Shown one piece after another: positions 37,281-50,838 of a stretch of DNA of 64,000 nt; within the stretch, counting starts at the first letter, position 1, and each line of letters begins with the position of its first letter. The stretch spans positions 5,590,001 to 5,654,000 of the forward strand of contig JAGUCH010000009.1 of assembly GCA_019096065.1 (NCBI GenBank). Reading direction: 5' to 3'. A program made the position numbers and the translations under genes. The notes under the pieces are model-generated. The model was not told where the DNA came from. It ran no database searches and saw nothing but the letters and a program-made list of their open reading frames with translations. The stretch is from Paracyclopina nana (Eukaryota > Arthropoda > Copepoda > Cyclopoida > Cyclopettidae).

Positions 37281-37480
37281 AGCCTGCATCAAGTAAAGTT
37301 GAGGCGTTTTTTTCGCAGCTACTTCAGATGGCGCCACCGTCGATGGGGCCAAAATTGCCAGAAGTGGATTTTGTCTCCACTTCCATTTTTTGGCATTTTT
37401 GACAATCGAATGGCGAAAATATTACTATCTCGTCTGCAATTTCAACTGACAACAAATCGCCGCTCCATCTTGCGAATTGT
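37281..37480 (+). repeat. Dispersed repeat copy (GATGGCGCCACC family), most complete
   Basis: Order of blocks: AGCCTGCATCAAG, GAGGCGTTTTTTTCGCAGC, CAGATGGCGCCACCGTCGA, GCCAGAAGTGGATTTTG, GGCATTTTTGACAATCGAAT, GGCGAAAAT, TTTCAACTGACAACAAATCG, CCGCTCCATCTT. The same blocks occur in reverse at 38930-39165, with high identity by eye. Confidence 0.8.
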
Positions 37481-37526
37481 TACCTCACATGTTTCATTTC
37501 ATAGCCTATAGAGCAATACGTTTCCA

Positions 37527-37615
37527 TTTTTAGAGGCATTTTGATGGTCGAATGGCGAAAACAGTTTGATCTCGTCCGCATTTTCAACAAAAACAAATCG
37601 TTTTGCAGATTGGTA
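37527..37615 (+). repeat. Dispersed repeat copy (GATGGCGCCACC family), 3' part
   Basis: Starts in CATTTTTAGAGGCATTTTGA and contains GTCGAATGGCGAAAACAG, then CTCGTCCGCATTTTCAAC and AACAAATCG. Only the second half of the unit is present. Confidence 0.6.
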
Positions 37616-38324
37616 CTACCTAGTTGCCTTTCTAATTTGTTTGGAGAGCAGCAGCAGCTATGGAAGTACGTAGTTGTTGTTTTTGGTTGGATCTACATCA
37701 GCAAAAGCATTCTACGACGTGATTGATATGAAAAGTTATGCCAAGGTACTACTGCATCCCTTGATGTATCATCTTGAATACCGTCGACGACACAATGTAA
37801 CGTAGCTACATTATTTCAAGCTACTTCGCTCTGATTGAGTCGGCCGCTAGCTGCTATCGCATGCACGATTGCTGCCAAAAGACCCCAGAGCTTCCATTAT
37901 AGTAGACTGTCAGAATTCCGTGAAAAATGGGCAGAACCAAGGCTAAGCTGTCTTGCAGCTCTTTAATGATCTCGAATTACGAATGGCCTGCCTTGTTGCC
38001 TCGAAAGGCTTGGATTTCATTTAATGAGATTACCTTGAAGAGAGTTGAGTGAAATTTGATGCCTTTCCATCAACTAAGTACCTTTCTTGTCAAACAACCC
38101 ACGCTAACTCCGACCGTGGGGATACCTGATGATTGCATGTAGTTTACATCCTTCTACTAATTGGCATATGCTCGCTTGTCACCTTTCCATTGAGAAATAA
38201 TCCCTTTTTAAAGGTCTACCAAGGATTTCTCCCACTTCACATAGCTTGGAGATTGGCTGGAGGTAAATAAAAACTTCATTCAAAAGGAATTTGTTTGTTG
38301 TTTACATAGCGTGTATTTAGCTCG

Positions 38325-38560
38325 CAACCAGTTCAGCTTGAGCCCGAGCAGCGTTTTCATGGGCACAAAATTGCCTATTTTCACTCATCCAAGTCGTCAA
38401 ATGTCTTTAAATTCTCGTCTTTTAAGAATGTTGCAGGTCAAAAGTTGAATTTGATGCTTGATTTAATTGTAAGAAAACTCGAGAAAGCTAATTTATATTG
38501 CTTTCAGATTGACTTAAAGTCGATCAGTTGAAGCCTCATTTTGTCTATACAAAAGTGTTT
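38325..38560 (+). repeat. Dispersed repeat pair, copy 1
   Basis: Shares CAACCAGTTCAGCT, CCCGAGCRSC, and later TTGRCTTAAAGTCGATC...GGCTTCA-like blocks in the same order with 44450-44700. Non-coding and of unknown type; ends not defined. Confidence 0.45.
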
Positions 38561-38929
38561 TGTGCTTTTCCATGGGTTTCTAGATTAACCATAATTAAAT
38601 AGGGCACCTAAAGTTTTAATCTGGCCAAAAGGAGAAGACATGATTTCTTCCATGCTGTTATGCTCGATTGGCATATATACATATGCGTAGAGAATTATGG
38701 TGAGGGTCTTTAGAGAAAGCCAGGAGCAGCTTGTAGTCATCAACATGATCACCATATGAATAAACATATTGTCAGAGTTGTTCCGTGTCCTGAATGCATA
38801 AATCGGTGCTACGCTAATAGGTAGCCATGGCTATACAGCGAACGAGGATGGTTTGTTATTTATATGGAGTCGCCCAACCATGCTCTCCGCACCAACATAT
38901 ACCATATCATGGACCTACGTACTCTATAA

Positions 38930-39165
38930 AGGCTACAAAATAAAACATGCGCGCTAACAATCCGGAAGATGGAGCAGCGATTTGTTGTCAGTTGAAATCG
39001 CGGACAAGATGAAACCATTTTCGCCATTCGATTGTCAAAAATGCCAGAAAATGGAAGCGGCGTCAAAATCCAGATCTTGTAACTTTGGCCCCCTCGACGG
39101 TGGCGCCATCTGAAGTGGCAGCGAAAAAACGCCGCAACTCAATTTCTTGATGCAGGCTAAAATAG
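38930..39165 (-). repeat. Dispersed repeat copy (GATGGCGCCACC family), inverted
   Basis: On the minus strand it reads AGCCTGCATCAAGAAATT, GCGTTTTTTCGCTGCCACTT, CAGATGGCGCCACCGTCGAG, GGCATTTTTGACAATCGAAT, GGCGAAAATGG, TTTCAACTGACAACAAATCG, CTGCTCCATCTT: nearly the whole unit of 37281-37480. Confidence 0.8.
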
Positions 39166-42100
39166 TCCCTGTCGTCAAGGGTAAACAGCGCCCCCTATTG
39201 TGAAAATAGAGCTAGTATCAACGCAGCGGCGTAGCAATGGGAAATCACGTTTTTTGACTTTATCTTGAAACCTATGCAGTATTTTCAAAAATGATGAAAA
39301 TAAACTCATAAGTATTTTTCTCAACAGCAATTTTAGTGAAAAAATCACCTTTTGTGTATGTCATATTGACCCAAGAACTCAATATCCATCGGAACTATGT
39401 TTGTGGCAAAGAGAAGATTCTCTGAAATCAGGAACATTTTGTAAATGTCTTCAAATGATAGCTCATATTTTGGTTTTATGCTTCAATATCATCAGTTTTT
39501 GTTTAAAAGTTGTAGGAAAAGGTGCTGCTTTCAGGGGCCTAGGATCAGCGGAGGAATTTTCTGAAATGCCGGAAATGAGCTCCCTCTATAGTTTCTTACG
39601 CTCAAATGCAAGGCTTATAGGAAGAACGCAAGTTCAATTGGAAATTGCTTCACGCATGTTGATGACGATCAAGATCGTCGTCTCCTTAAGCTGCTTTCTT
39701 CGACATAATTCTCGGCGACACGACACACAGTAACAGTCCATCACATAGCATAATTAATCTTGATAAGCAGGCGCGAGAGTGCAGCAATCATAATAAATAT
39801 GCGAGCGTACAGAACTGTGTGCGCACAGATAATCTTGATGTTTTGCGGCTTTTTACTTTGGAGGAGGAGCTGGCTGCAATCTTCTTCCCAGCTCCTTCTG
39901 TTTTGTCATCTTCCACCCTGAATGGACAAAAGTGGTCCACCAGACAAAGGAGATGTCAGCCACTCGACCTAAACTAAAGAACAGTCAACACAAATGTTTT
40001 TATCCCCACAAAAGGTAGGCGACACGAGGATTCCTTTTTAGTGATCTTGGCACTAGGCTTACTCACTCCAAATGATAAATTGAGGCCGACAACGAGTGGC
40101 AAAGGGATCCCAATGCGGTGACCGAAAGTCAAAGCTGTAAAAAAGTAAAGTATTGCTGACCAAAGTTATTTGGGCTGCTCAGGCCAAGATGAAAGCTTTC
40201 AGAATTAGAAACTTGGCTCAGTTTTTCCTCATCTTTCAGCTTCCAAAAGTCTTGTTTGCTTTGTCTTTTCCCTCAAAAAAATAATGAATACGAGGGTCTT
40301 GGTGTGGTAATTCAATGAGGTACGTCTGGTGGACAGGGCTTTCACGATGTCAGTTTTCTATCAATTCAGCCATATATGTATGCTTACACAAAGTGAACGT
40401 AAGGCAGTTTGACGAGTGGCTTTCTGCGTTCAAATAAATATGGTATACACTGGTATACTATATAGAGTGGTGCAGAGGTATAGAGCACCTCATTTCTCTT
40501 GAAGATGCTTCTTATCTTGGCCACGTGGTCTGGCCTGTCCTCGAAAGTCTTTTGACACAATGAAAAACGGTTTTATCTTCCTCTCTCATATACTACTCTA
40601 TATAAAGTATGGCTGCCTTTTATTTCGGCCTAATCCAAATTGGCCAGGAGCTGATACTATAACAAATGGTCAATGCATTAACCTGGAAATCTTTGCCCAT
40701 CATCAACGTTGCTCATTTCATTTATGCGGCTTTCTAATTTCATGCAGCCTGAAGAAGAAGAAGCAGCAGCTTGATCAATTTCGTACTAGCTGTATCCACC
40801 AGGGCAGGAATAAATAGTCGTGGTTGACAAGCAGCAACAATGGAAGCAATTTTTCCAATCAACCACAGGAGAAAGCTTGATGAAAAGTGAGCTTTTTGCC
40901 ATCCATCCGATCAATGGCTGCTGGCCACTGTAGGCGGCAAATGTTTGTAATTAATCTTCCCATTATTTTACCAGTAGAAGCTAGCATGTAAAGTGCAGAG
41001 TAGCCAGGAAGACGGAAAGGAATTGAAGGGCCTTTTTTGGGGCTAGGTAGATGTTTTTTGCCTTCTCATCCTCCTCGTCGTTTGAGTGCTACACTGCAGA
41101 GGTTGTTCAGCTGCTTTCACTTGGGGTGCTACGCCGCAAAGAAATCAAAAAGTCCTTTTGGGCCCCTTTTTTGTTCCATCAGGAAAACTACTGCCATACA
41201 CAGCCCTATATGGCCAAGGCTCATTTGTTTCCAGTGTTAAATAGAAGCCTATTGAAAAAGGCAAAAACGGAGATGATCTTCTTCGTCTCATCGGAAGACC
41301 ATCTTTTCCCTATCCATTAGAGCTGTGGCATTTCTCAAGTAGCTCGGAAACTTTGGCGCGCCACTTACGCACGTCGAGCGATTTGTGGAGTAAGAGAAAA
41401 GTTTCCTTTATTTCCTCTATAAGGTACTACTTTATACGGATACCACTGCTATAATGTGAACTCGATTGTTATAATGTTGATATATGCATTTTTTACAAGT
41501 GAAAGTCGATGAACTTTGACTGCTTTCTTCACTTCTAGTTAGCCTGTCTAACCTGCTGCAGGCATGCCTATATCGGAATGCAGACTCCTTTGTTTGCTCA
41601 GCAAAAGTGACACATTAGCAGGTGGGTGGTAAACGCATCGAGTAGTAAGCCAATCTGTCATCAGCACGTGGAGAGCAGCGCAACCACGTGGCTTCAGTGG
41701 TGAATAATTGACAGCGCGCTCGGGATATCTGATTTAGCCAAATGTCAACAGTTTTGAAGGAAGTTTTCACTTGTTTCTGTTAAGGCCATTATTACATACC
41801 TTTCAAGGCTAGATATCACCGTCATATATCAGTCTTATTAGATAAAACCAGACAAGAAGCCATCATTTTCCGAGCCAGTGTGCATCGTGAAAGCATCATC
41901 CCCTTATAAGGACTCCTGTGCTCCTCTTATGTGCATATTATGTGCAGTTGTGTATAGCTAAGGGCGCACGTGAACGTCGTCGTTCTTATTATGATCTTCA
42001 CAATGATACCGGACGTAATTCTTCTTCGTTGCAGCAGCTAGCAGCTAGCAGGCCATTTTTAAGCAGATCCCAAAGTCAGCCAGTCCAATTCTGCCTTAAT

Positions 42101-44449
42101 GGAAATTTATTGTACTCAAGTCAGCAAAAAACGTTAGCAGCAGTTAGAAATGACCTGCGCGCCACAGAAGCAGATTAGAAACTTTCTTTCATTTTCAAAA
42201 GGGAATTTTTGGTAGAGTAGTCACTCTACTTTGGCTGCTGCTACTTCTGGAGAGAAAGAATGGAACCTATAGGAACCCATTTTAGTGCTGCTACATCTAT
42301 ACTACGATGCTTTTGTGTGAATGTCGTCGTCCATGTGGAGAAGAAAGCAATCCGATTTCGATTGAATTGTCCTCATCTTAATCTCTAGTACTCGGCGTAC
42401 CACGTAAGATTTCATTTATATAGTAGCTTTTCGGGAGTCCCACGTAATTCCACTTCTCGCCGCTAGAGTGCGCTCAAAAAATTCCTGGTAGATACGAATC
42501 GTTCAAGAGGTAATTTGCAGTCATTTTAGCTTGGGGAATGGTGATTTTCAAGACAACTTTTATTTTATTCGCGCGTCCCCACTGCCCTGCAATTGCTACA
42601 GCAATTTCGGGCTCCTTTTTGCTCCTTTTTTCGGCTGATTCGATTGGCAAACAGAGGGCTTTCACTTTCTGCTCTCGGATGCAGATTAAATGCGTTTAGA
42701 GCTCAATTCTCTGTAAACTCGGTGTTCTATGCAAACTGAAAACCATTCAAAAATGCACTTTAGCTCTGATTGAATGACCCGAGAAATTCTCTATTAGTAG
42801 CTACGAAGTATATATACATACTTTATGGCAACAGAGAACAATCCTTCATTGCCAAAAGGACTATTACGATTGATAATCATCAGTCATAACGCAAACGGTA
42901 TCTACATGAGTAAATCACCTGCTCTCAACAAGATTTCCCCACCCCAAGATGGCTGCTGCTGCTCATTTGCATTTTTGCGCATGTTCCGAAGAAGGAGACT
43001 TTTTTATAATCAGCAGCAGAGCAGCTAAATGCTAATCTTATTCGCCTTTTTATAGCTGCTAACTCCAGCATAAATACCATTCTTTCTGAAATGAATTTGC
43101 AAATACTATAATGTGCCATATCTGGCAGCCAGATGAGAAGCTGCCATATCAGACCAGAGAAGCAGCAGGGTGGTGAGCCTATTTCGTGCTATACCAGTAC
43201 AGCTATTTTCCAATCAATACAATAGACGTAGTAGTACTACAAAAGGGGATGTCTCCACGTACGTCAGACAGCCAGAGATGTGCACACTGGCTATACGTAC
43301 ATAATCTGCCATCATTGTATTTCATAAACTAGCAACTGCTTTCACGGCGTATTACATCGAAAGCGGTTGCTGCTGCTGCTGTTGTTGTTCAGTTTTCCAG
43401 ACAGCTTGGTAGCAATTTGTGCTGCTACAATGGGGAAAATGCTAGTTGTGATCACCTTTCGGCTCACTGTGCGGCCTCCACTGTAGCATGTGCATTAGTC
43501 AGTGTGGAAAAACGCATTGGTAGACTATAGTACTACAATGTTGCTGGTACGTAGGGGGAAATGCTACCCACACACACACACATAAAAAGGTTCCACCAAC
43601 ATTGCTAATGTTTTCCACCTCTGAAGTACAACAAAATACCGAAAAGGGAAAAGTGAAAGCTGCTGCTGCTGATGCTGGCTGCTGCGAATTGTCAACAATA
43701 CACACACACACACAGACGAAATCGATTTCGGTGTCGCGCGTCTCTAACATCACACTTTCTAACCTTCTGCTTTCCAAATCGATAAGCGTGTACCCAAACT
43801 TGAACTGTTACCATGGGGATGCTGGGGAAAAAATGTATTGCCTCCTTTAACATATCCAACTTAACCCTAGCTATTCTCTCCGAATTTTGCCTGCTTTCAT
43901 TTTCGTAATCCGATTACTCACAAAGCCCTCTCCTTACTGACTCCAATCTCATATATTCCATTTTACCTATATGTGCACTCTATTATAATTAAGGCATTTC
44001 AACCTGCATATTTGTATGACAGCAGGCCATGTGCTGTCTTTAGGGCACGAATTGAGAGAAAAGTGGCGGCTATTTTTCATGAGAGCTGGCCACTGTGACT
44101 CCATCTTGTGTCTCAGTGCTTATCAGAAGTTGCAGCAGCAGTGGTGGTGCCCTGGAAGCGGCATTAGATTAGTGGAAACAAAGAAGAAAGCAGCAGCATT
44201 TCCTGATGACGTCGACATAATTTTGCTTGACCAGATCAGATTCGCATCAAAGTACTACTAGAAGCTAGCATTGGAAGTAGAATGGTCAGATTTATCACGA
44301 TCTTATCCTGCTGCTCTCCACTCCGGCGACCTCTAGCCATACTTCTACATATATGATGCCCGGTTCATGTGCTTGAAAAAGAAATTCCTATTTTATGTGT
44401 GGAATAAATAGGAATAAAAGTGAATCTGGAGCTGACAGCCTAGCAACTA

Positions 44450-44700
44450 GTTCAGCTCGGTCCCGAGCGCCATTTTTTGGGGCAAATTCGGACTTTTTAA
44501 AGCGTTTTTCATAGCGAAATCAGCTCTCTTTTAGTTTTCTGCCATAAAGCTAAATAAAGCTTAGTGCTAACGTTTGATTTAAAAGCCACTAATACTATTT
44601 ACAATATATAGTACAATAACTTTGGGTGTGTTGGCTCACTCCCTGATTGGCTTAAAGTCGATCTGATTTATTTGGCTTCAGCTTGTGGGGTTTTTCGTGC
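44450..44700 (+). repeat. Dispersed repeat pair, copy 2
   Basis: Contains CAACTAGTTCAGCTCGGTCC, CGAGCGCCATTTTTTGGGGC, and further on TTGGCTTAAAGTCGATCTGA and GGCTTCAGCTTGTGGGG, in the same order as 38325-38560. Confidence 0.45.
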
Positions 44701-47499
44701 ATTTTCTCTTTAGGAGTTTGCGGGGCACATGAACGGGGCCCACAATGTATGACGAACGAAGGCCTGGTACAAAAAGCGCAGCAGCATAAAGGCCTTGAAA
44801 ACTTTGGCCCTAAATCAAGCTTCCAAATCACCTAATTGGCAAAAGGCCCCTCTCCAAACTTTTCAAGTAAGCATTCGCTCTCCAAAAAGAAAGAGTAAAG
44901 ACGAAGAAGTGCGAAATGAGCGAATTCAAATTATATAATGCTCTTTATTTGCATCTGAAGAGAACAAAGGAGGTTAATTGCATCAAAACTGACCGATTTA
45001 TGTGGATCATTTTTGCGGCCATACTCACCACCACCTCGTGATGATTATGGTCTCGGCTAACCAGGTTTACACTGGGATCGAGCCGATGCCAATGACCACG
45101 AAACTCTCTAAAGCTGTCCGTTTATCTCATAAACCCGATTTATAGATGCCCTTCCCTTCACCACTGGCACAAACTAGAAGTACTATGCCACTATAAATGC
45201 TTTAGCGCAATTATTTTGGAACTTGCGGCTTGCATTTGCCACATTGTGCCGAATTAAAAAGCCTTAAATTTGGCGCGTCAATCCCACGCTGCTAAAATGT
45301 AAACAAAGGAGATTGGAGCCAAGCCGGTCCAAGCTACCCAGTTTTTCAATTTCTCTATTCATTTTTGAGCGAAAATACGAGGCCCAGCCAGAAGACAGCC
45401 CTGAAAAGCATATTGTATTCGCTTGCAAAGAACAATGCGAGTTCATAGATGATGACGATAGGCATTAAATCCTTTGGTACGTGTGTGCAGTATGCTGGTT
45501 CGAGGCAAGATTTATCCTTTTTTCTCAGCTTTGATATCAGCGAATTGGTTGAGTTCCATTCAAGAAAAAGCATCAGACTCAGTAATTTCCCTAGAAGGCA
45601 ATATCATAACTTACAATTCCTAGCCCTGCTGTCATAAGATCAGCAGATTCCCCTTTCTAATTCTCAGTAGTAGTAGCAGGAGCAGCTAGCTAGGAGCTGA
45701 GGATTAAATGCGGAGAAAAAGGCTATAGTATATGGCATTATGTATACTCTGGTCTACTCCATGCACCGTCGACGATGGTCCTTTGAAACCTTGAGAAATG
45801 GCGCCAATCAACATAAATCAATGTGAGCACATTTAGTAGGCGAAAGCAGGCGTGCCCTCACACCACCCCCAAAAGTCGTTGTCCAAATTGGCTCCATCCC
45901 ATTGACATAGAAAAAGCAGTGAGAACGACTACTTCTTTCTCCTGTGAAAAATTGCTCAGGAGCCACCACCCAAGAATCATCAATCCATTGCCATAGAGTT
46001 TGAACTACTATTTTATGGCCCCCTTTTTTTGGTCCTTTGCTTCTAATGGCAACCTGAGTGCAAGTGTCTCTAAATGTGAGAGTAAATGAATTATGGTATG
46101 ACTGCTCTTTACTATGGGAGCTCTGCCAGGAAAAAAACTGCCGTACCAAATTGACCAAAAAGTGATCTGACGTTGATTTGAATTGAGTGGATATATGGCT
46201 CCTTTTTAGCATTCTCCCCTAGCCAAAAATAACTGATTTGAATCTATGAAAAAACAACCTGAGAAATAATGGCAAATTGCATTTTGCAGGGAGCTTCTTT
46301 GCTTTCACTGAGCTTTCCAGCCATCGAAGCATTATTGTAAGTGAAAGCTGTATTCCACATCCTGCCATGCTGATAATGTGTGAAAATATTGAATTTTCTT
46401 GCTAGCAGTCACACCACTATAGTGTATATCTTTCTGAAAGGGTTACCGATACGTGGGCTTTCTCTTTTTCTCTCCTCTTTTTTTGATTGCGAAAAGGAAG
46501 TAGCTTTTTCGCAAGACTGCAGACGAAACGAGTTGCATCTTATTGCATTTACTGCTCAATTTTTTCCACCACCACAAGAGAAAGTGCAAATTTTAATGCC
46601 ATACACTTACCACCTACATATTATAGCTTATAGTAGTAGTCGTGATTTTGGAAGTAATTTGGCTTTTTTGTTCATTTCTAGCATGGAAGAGAGTGTGGAA
46701 GTAGCAACAACAGCAATTGTTGATTCGTGGAAAAAATGCACGAACCATCAATATTCCGATATATGCTATGTCGAAAAAGTGTACTCGACTAGGGAGCATC
46801 ATCTCGATTATTAGTCATGCTTGCCTGAACAAATTGCTTACATTTGTGTCATCCACCAGCAGCGCTTTTGGAGACTTTTTTCACTGAGCACTAGCTGCCA
46901 CTTGGTGGAAACGATGCATAAATTAAACCTCTGAGTGACAGCCGCAATCATCTGACTCGACCGCAAGAGATTTGAACAAAAATTCAAGCATGGAAAATAA
47001 ACTTATATACTATAGTAGTCCCTTGGGACCTGGGTTCAAAATTGTAAGCTTGTTGTTGTTGAATTAAAGATATAAGCTGTTTTTCGGTGTCGAGTTGCAG
47101 TTTAGTGCTGCACTCTGTACCCAATGTGTTGTTGTGCATGTGTCCATAAACATTATGCAAATACCTAATAATGTGTGTCCAGAGTAGGACTAATGGCTTT
47201 CTCGTCGCTGTCGCGTAGTTTTGTCAAATCATGTATGCTGGTGCATGTGACTTGGCTGTCATCAATCATTCATCTGAGTGAAAAATCGGGACACATATCT
47301 AAAGAAACTAGTAGTAGCGTGGCAGTGCCTTTCGCTTTATTGGCACCCACTTTTGATATTGGTCTCTTGGGACACAACCATCAAAAAAGCAAAGGGTGTA
47401 TATCTCATCTTGAGCCGAGCTTTAAGATCCACTTTTACGAGTTCGCAACCTGCAATAAAACAATCGACGAAGACGATTCTTAACCTAGAGGCTTGCGAG

Positions 47500-47660
47500 C
47501 GAAAATCCACTTTTTAAAATGTCCCTATATTGGATCAAAAACAACTCCATTTTCAGCCGCATGGTGGCGCTGCGATTTGTTTACATCGGCAATTTCGACT
47601 TATGCCGAGCGTTTTCCCCATTCAATCGTAAAAAATGCCCAAAAGCCAAAGTAGGGAAAA
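47500..47660 (-). repeat. Dispersed repeat copy (GATGGCGCCACC family), divergent
   Basis: On the minus strand: GGGCATTTTTTACGATTGAA, TGGGGAAAACG, then ACAAATCGCAGCGCCACCAT. This follows the second half of the unit but is more diverged than the copies near 37-39 kb. Confidence 0.5.
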
Positions 47661-49105
47661 ATCCACATCTGGTATTTTCCCTAAAACTAGATTGTGGTAT
47701 GGTGAAAAAAATTTGAATGCAGCATTGCACCTGCACAGTGGGAAAAAGACCATGTCATGATAGATTTTATCGGATTTCTTCACATACTACCTCTATATTG
47801 GGCACAAACTAGTAGTACACCCTCAGCAACACGCATGCAATTATGCCAGCTGCCAAAAATGCAGAAGCAGCTCCCAAATCTTGCTTTCCACTGGAAACGA
47901 CACCAATTGCGAAACGAATGCCCACTGTGCATGTGTATTCAGCGTAGTAAATGCTGCCGTAAAAACAACCACTTTTCCTGCCATGTCTGAGATGATAGCA
48001 ATGCCTGCTTAGCTGACATAACCATAAAGATTGAACGTTCAAATTTTATAGTTCAATATTTTACTTATCAATGCTCGCGAGTCGTTTTTATTCAGTTTGG
48101 TATGCAAAGTACCCTGTACAACTTCAACGTATATGTAATGGCTTTCTTTCTTCTTTTTTGTGAGCATGTTTGTACGTAGGCCTACTTATTTTTTGTCCGT
48201 CTCAGATCCCCGAGCACGAGGGAAGGGAGCAAAAAACGTGGTTCGTTTTTTGCTCGTTCTTTGTCGGTGTATGCAGTGTAGGACTAATCTAGGCCTGGGA
48301 TTGAAAGTAGGACACTGCCATGCTGCTGCTGCAGAAAGAAAGCAGTTTATTATCAAGAATGCGCGTTTTTGCTTCGTGAAACAAAGGCCTTTGTCGTTTT
48401 CGTCTGCCATGTCAGAAGTTGGAAATTTTAAGGTCGTCGCTCCCGCTTATTCAACTATCTACGCGCGAGGATACGCTATATTATGGCGTGCATTTTTGCA
48501 TTTCCTTCAACGGACTGAATTTGCCACTGCCATTTCAGCGTGGCTTTTTTCTGCTACAGTGCCAAAGTGTATATATGTGGCCTGCTTACAAAATCAAACT
48601 GTTTTCAAGCTCTCCGCACGACTGCTGCCAATTGCAATATAACTCGCAAACTTTGCCACGGTTGCTAGCTTGCAGCAAATTGCTGGCCTGATTTATCATC
48701 AAGGTGCAACCTTAAGCAGCATTGGCCTTGCTGGTCTTGCTTGCGGATTTTTTTCCTTTTTTGCCCGCAACTCGAGCCGACATTATAAGGTTTCGAGGGC
48801 GGCTTTCTAAAAGCTTGCGACGAGCCACTCGAAAAGCGATCATGAATGATTATTTTATAGTGAACAATTACACGGCCGGGGACAATTGTCTGTCAGTCTG
48901 CTTTTTCAATATTTCATGCGGTTTCCACGAAAGCATGTAGGCCTTCTCCTGCTCGTTCGCTGGTCTGATAATAGCTGGTCGTGCATATTTTAAAGGGCCC
49001 TTGATCAAAAATACTCCAGGAGCCGATAAAGATGTTTTCGCCTTGGATAAAAACACGAGGTGGGCTTAAGGAGGCATGTCATCCATAAAAACACTCTTTT
49101 CGCTA

Positions 49106-49680
49106 TACAGTCTGTTTCAGAGATTTCTACGCACTTTGAAATACAAAGTTTGTGTTACGGATTTGATAAATGCTAGACATAATGGATATCGTTGGAAACC
49201 TTGAAACTCTGGTCTTCTTTTTTATTAATATCACTTTTGATAAAAATTAATTAAGATTTGGATCAAAAGCCTAAAATAAAAAAGCACTCAAAAATGGCAC
49301 CCATTTTTTGATGGCAATGCACACATTTCAAAATGGTCAAAATTGCGAATTTTGACGTTTTTTTTTTTTCGATAAAGGATTAATTGTTCTTCTCAGCATT
49401 AAATACTAATGGTTCATCAGTGATTTTGATTTTATTATGAAAATGCTTGATTTTAGCTGCATTCAGTAGGTGAAAAATTGCACTTTTGCTCTAAAAAAGT
49501 TGCCACAGAAAAATTTAATTTTCTTATCTTTTTTATTTTTATTTTGGGATTTTCACTGATGCAAAATAGATGGCAAAAGATTCAAGCTTTCCAACGATAT
49601 CCATTTTGTACCGCATTTCTCAAATCCGCAACACAAACTTTTGATTTCAAAGTGCGTATAATTCTCTGAAACAGGCTGTA
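49106..49680. mobile_element. Long-inverted-repeat (foldback/MITE-like) element flanked by TA
   Basis: The left end TACAGTCTGTTTCAGAGA and the reverse complement of the right end TACAGCCTGTTTCAGAGA start inverted arms of about 105 bp (left to about 49210, right from about 49576). They share blocks ACGCACTTTGAAAT, AAGTTTGTGTT, CGGATTTGA and AATGGATATCGTTGGAAA. TA lies directly outside both ends (49104-49105 and 49681-49682), as expected for Tc1/mariner-type insertion. The 365-bp centre is AT-rich and codes for nothing recognisable, so this is a non-autonomous copy. The open frames on it are chance. Confidence 0.75.
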
Positions 49681-50838
49681 TAATGATGGAGTACATAGCA
49701 GAGTTTTGCTTTGGGAAATCAATGCACTCTCAACACTGCTGATAAAATCAATGAAACAACCTCTTGATACGGATTTTTTCAATCAATATGCCTAATGCCA
49801 TCATCTTTTATCAATCCACGTTTTTTTAAGCGTGTTTAAAATAATCATATATAGTTGGATTACGCTATAAGCCAAAGGCGTAAAGTTGCTAGATTCGCAG
49901 CGCCATCTAGCCAGGAAACTTGAGCAAGTACATTTGACATGGCTGCACTACATAGGCGATCACAAATGGGCTATTGTTTGGCTTTGGGTGCACTAATTCC
50001 AAAAACTTTATTAATATGACATAATCTACGGATAAAATGGCACCCTTTCAAGCCATAAAACCATATGCAACTCACACAAAATTCCAAGCTTTTCATTGCT
50101 GAAACCGATTTTTTATAGTGTGGCTCCGCTGATGAGCCAATCAAATTGCCGCTCCTGATCACAAGACAAGTTCCGCGCGCGACAGTTTTTCCAAATATAC
50201 TTGCCCAAAAAGCGCCATCTAGCGAAAAAGTTTGTCCCTCCAATGGCTTATATGTATATTTTGATTCTTTAAAGATGTAGCAAACAAGCTGCATTGAAGG
50301 CTCAAGGCTCAGTTTTTGGTGTTAATTTCAAAGACATTTTTGAATGCAATTATACCAACACTGCACTGACAGCTTTTTAAAGTCTTGCATCTGGCAATTT
50401 TTTAAGGACAAACAATCTGGCTTAATGATTAACAATACCCTTCTACTATTTGACATAAGATTATTTGATTTTCAATTCCATGCATGGAATACGCTTCTGT
50501 TTCAAAGACATTGCTATCAAAACACCTCAATTTTGACTTTTATTCAATGAAAAGTTTTAAGTTTGAAAAAGTTACTAAGTTATTGCGATATCAGACCCTT
50601 CGAAGTATCAAAAAGATTAGTAAATTCATCGGACAAAATTAATTCAGTAAATGAGCAGCCGAGATCATTCAGAATAACTTGGCATCTGTCAGGGTTTTCA
50701 TTTATAAGGAATAATCATGTTCTGGTCGGCAATTAAAACGCGCAACCTATGCCAATGATGGGCAGGCATTTTTTTATCGAGGTAAACAAACGGCAAAAAG
50801 TTCGTCAAACGGCAGCAGCGTACGTACATCGCGTTGAG

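Larger units (their letters stand above)
35901..50838. other. Gene-poor interval between transposon and kibra
   Basis: No coding exon with recognisable motifs and matching splice sites was found in this 15 kb. It contains several copies of the GATGGCGCCACC repeat (37078-37615, 38930-39165, 47500-47660), a second repeat pair (38325-38560 and 44450-44700), a long-inverted-repeat element (49106-49680), CA tracts (43568-43581 and 43702-43715) and many CTG, AGT and TAC triplet runs. Upstream kibra non-coding exons could lie here unseen. Confidence 0.5.

Noticed and set aside
43499-43850. Frames around CA repeats with Val/Cys- or Thr/His-rich runs.
   Set aside because: Arise from the microsatellites; no other coding evidence.
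45480-45520. GGTTCGAGGCAAG resembling a tRNA B box.
   Set aside because: No A box or cloverleaf can be drawn around it.
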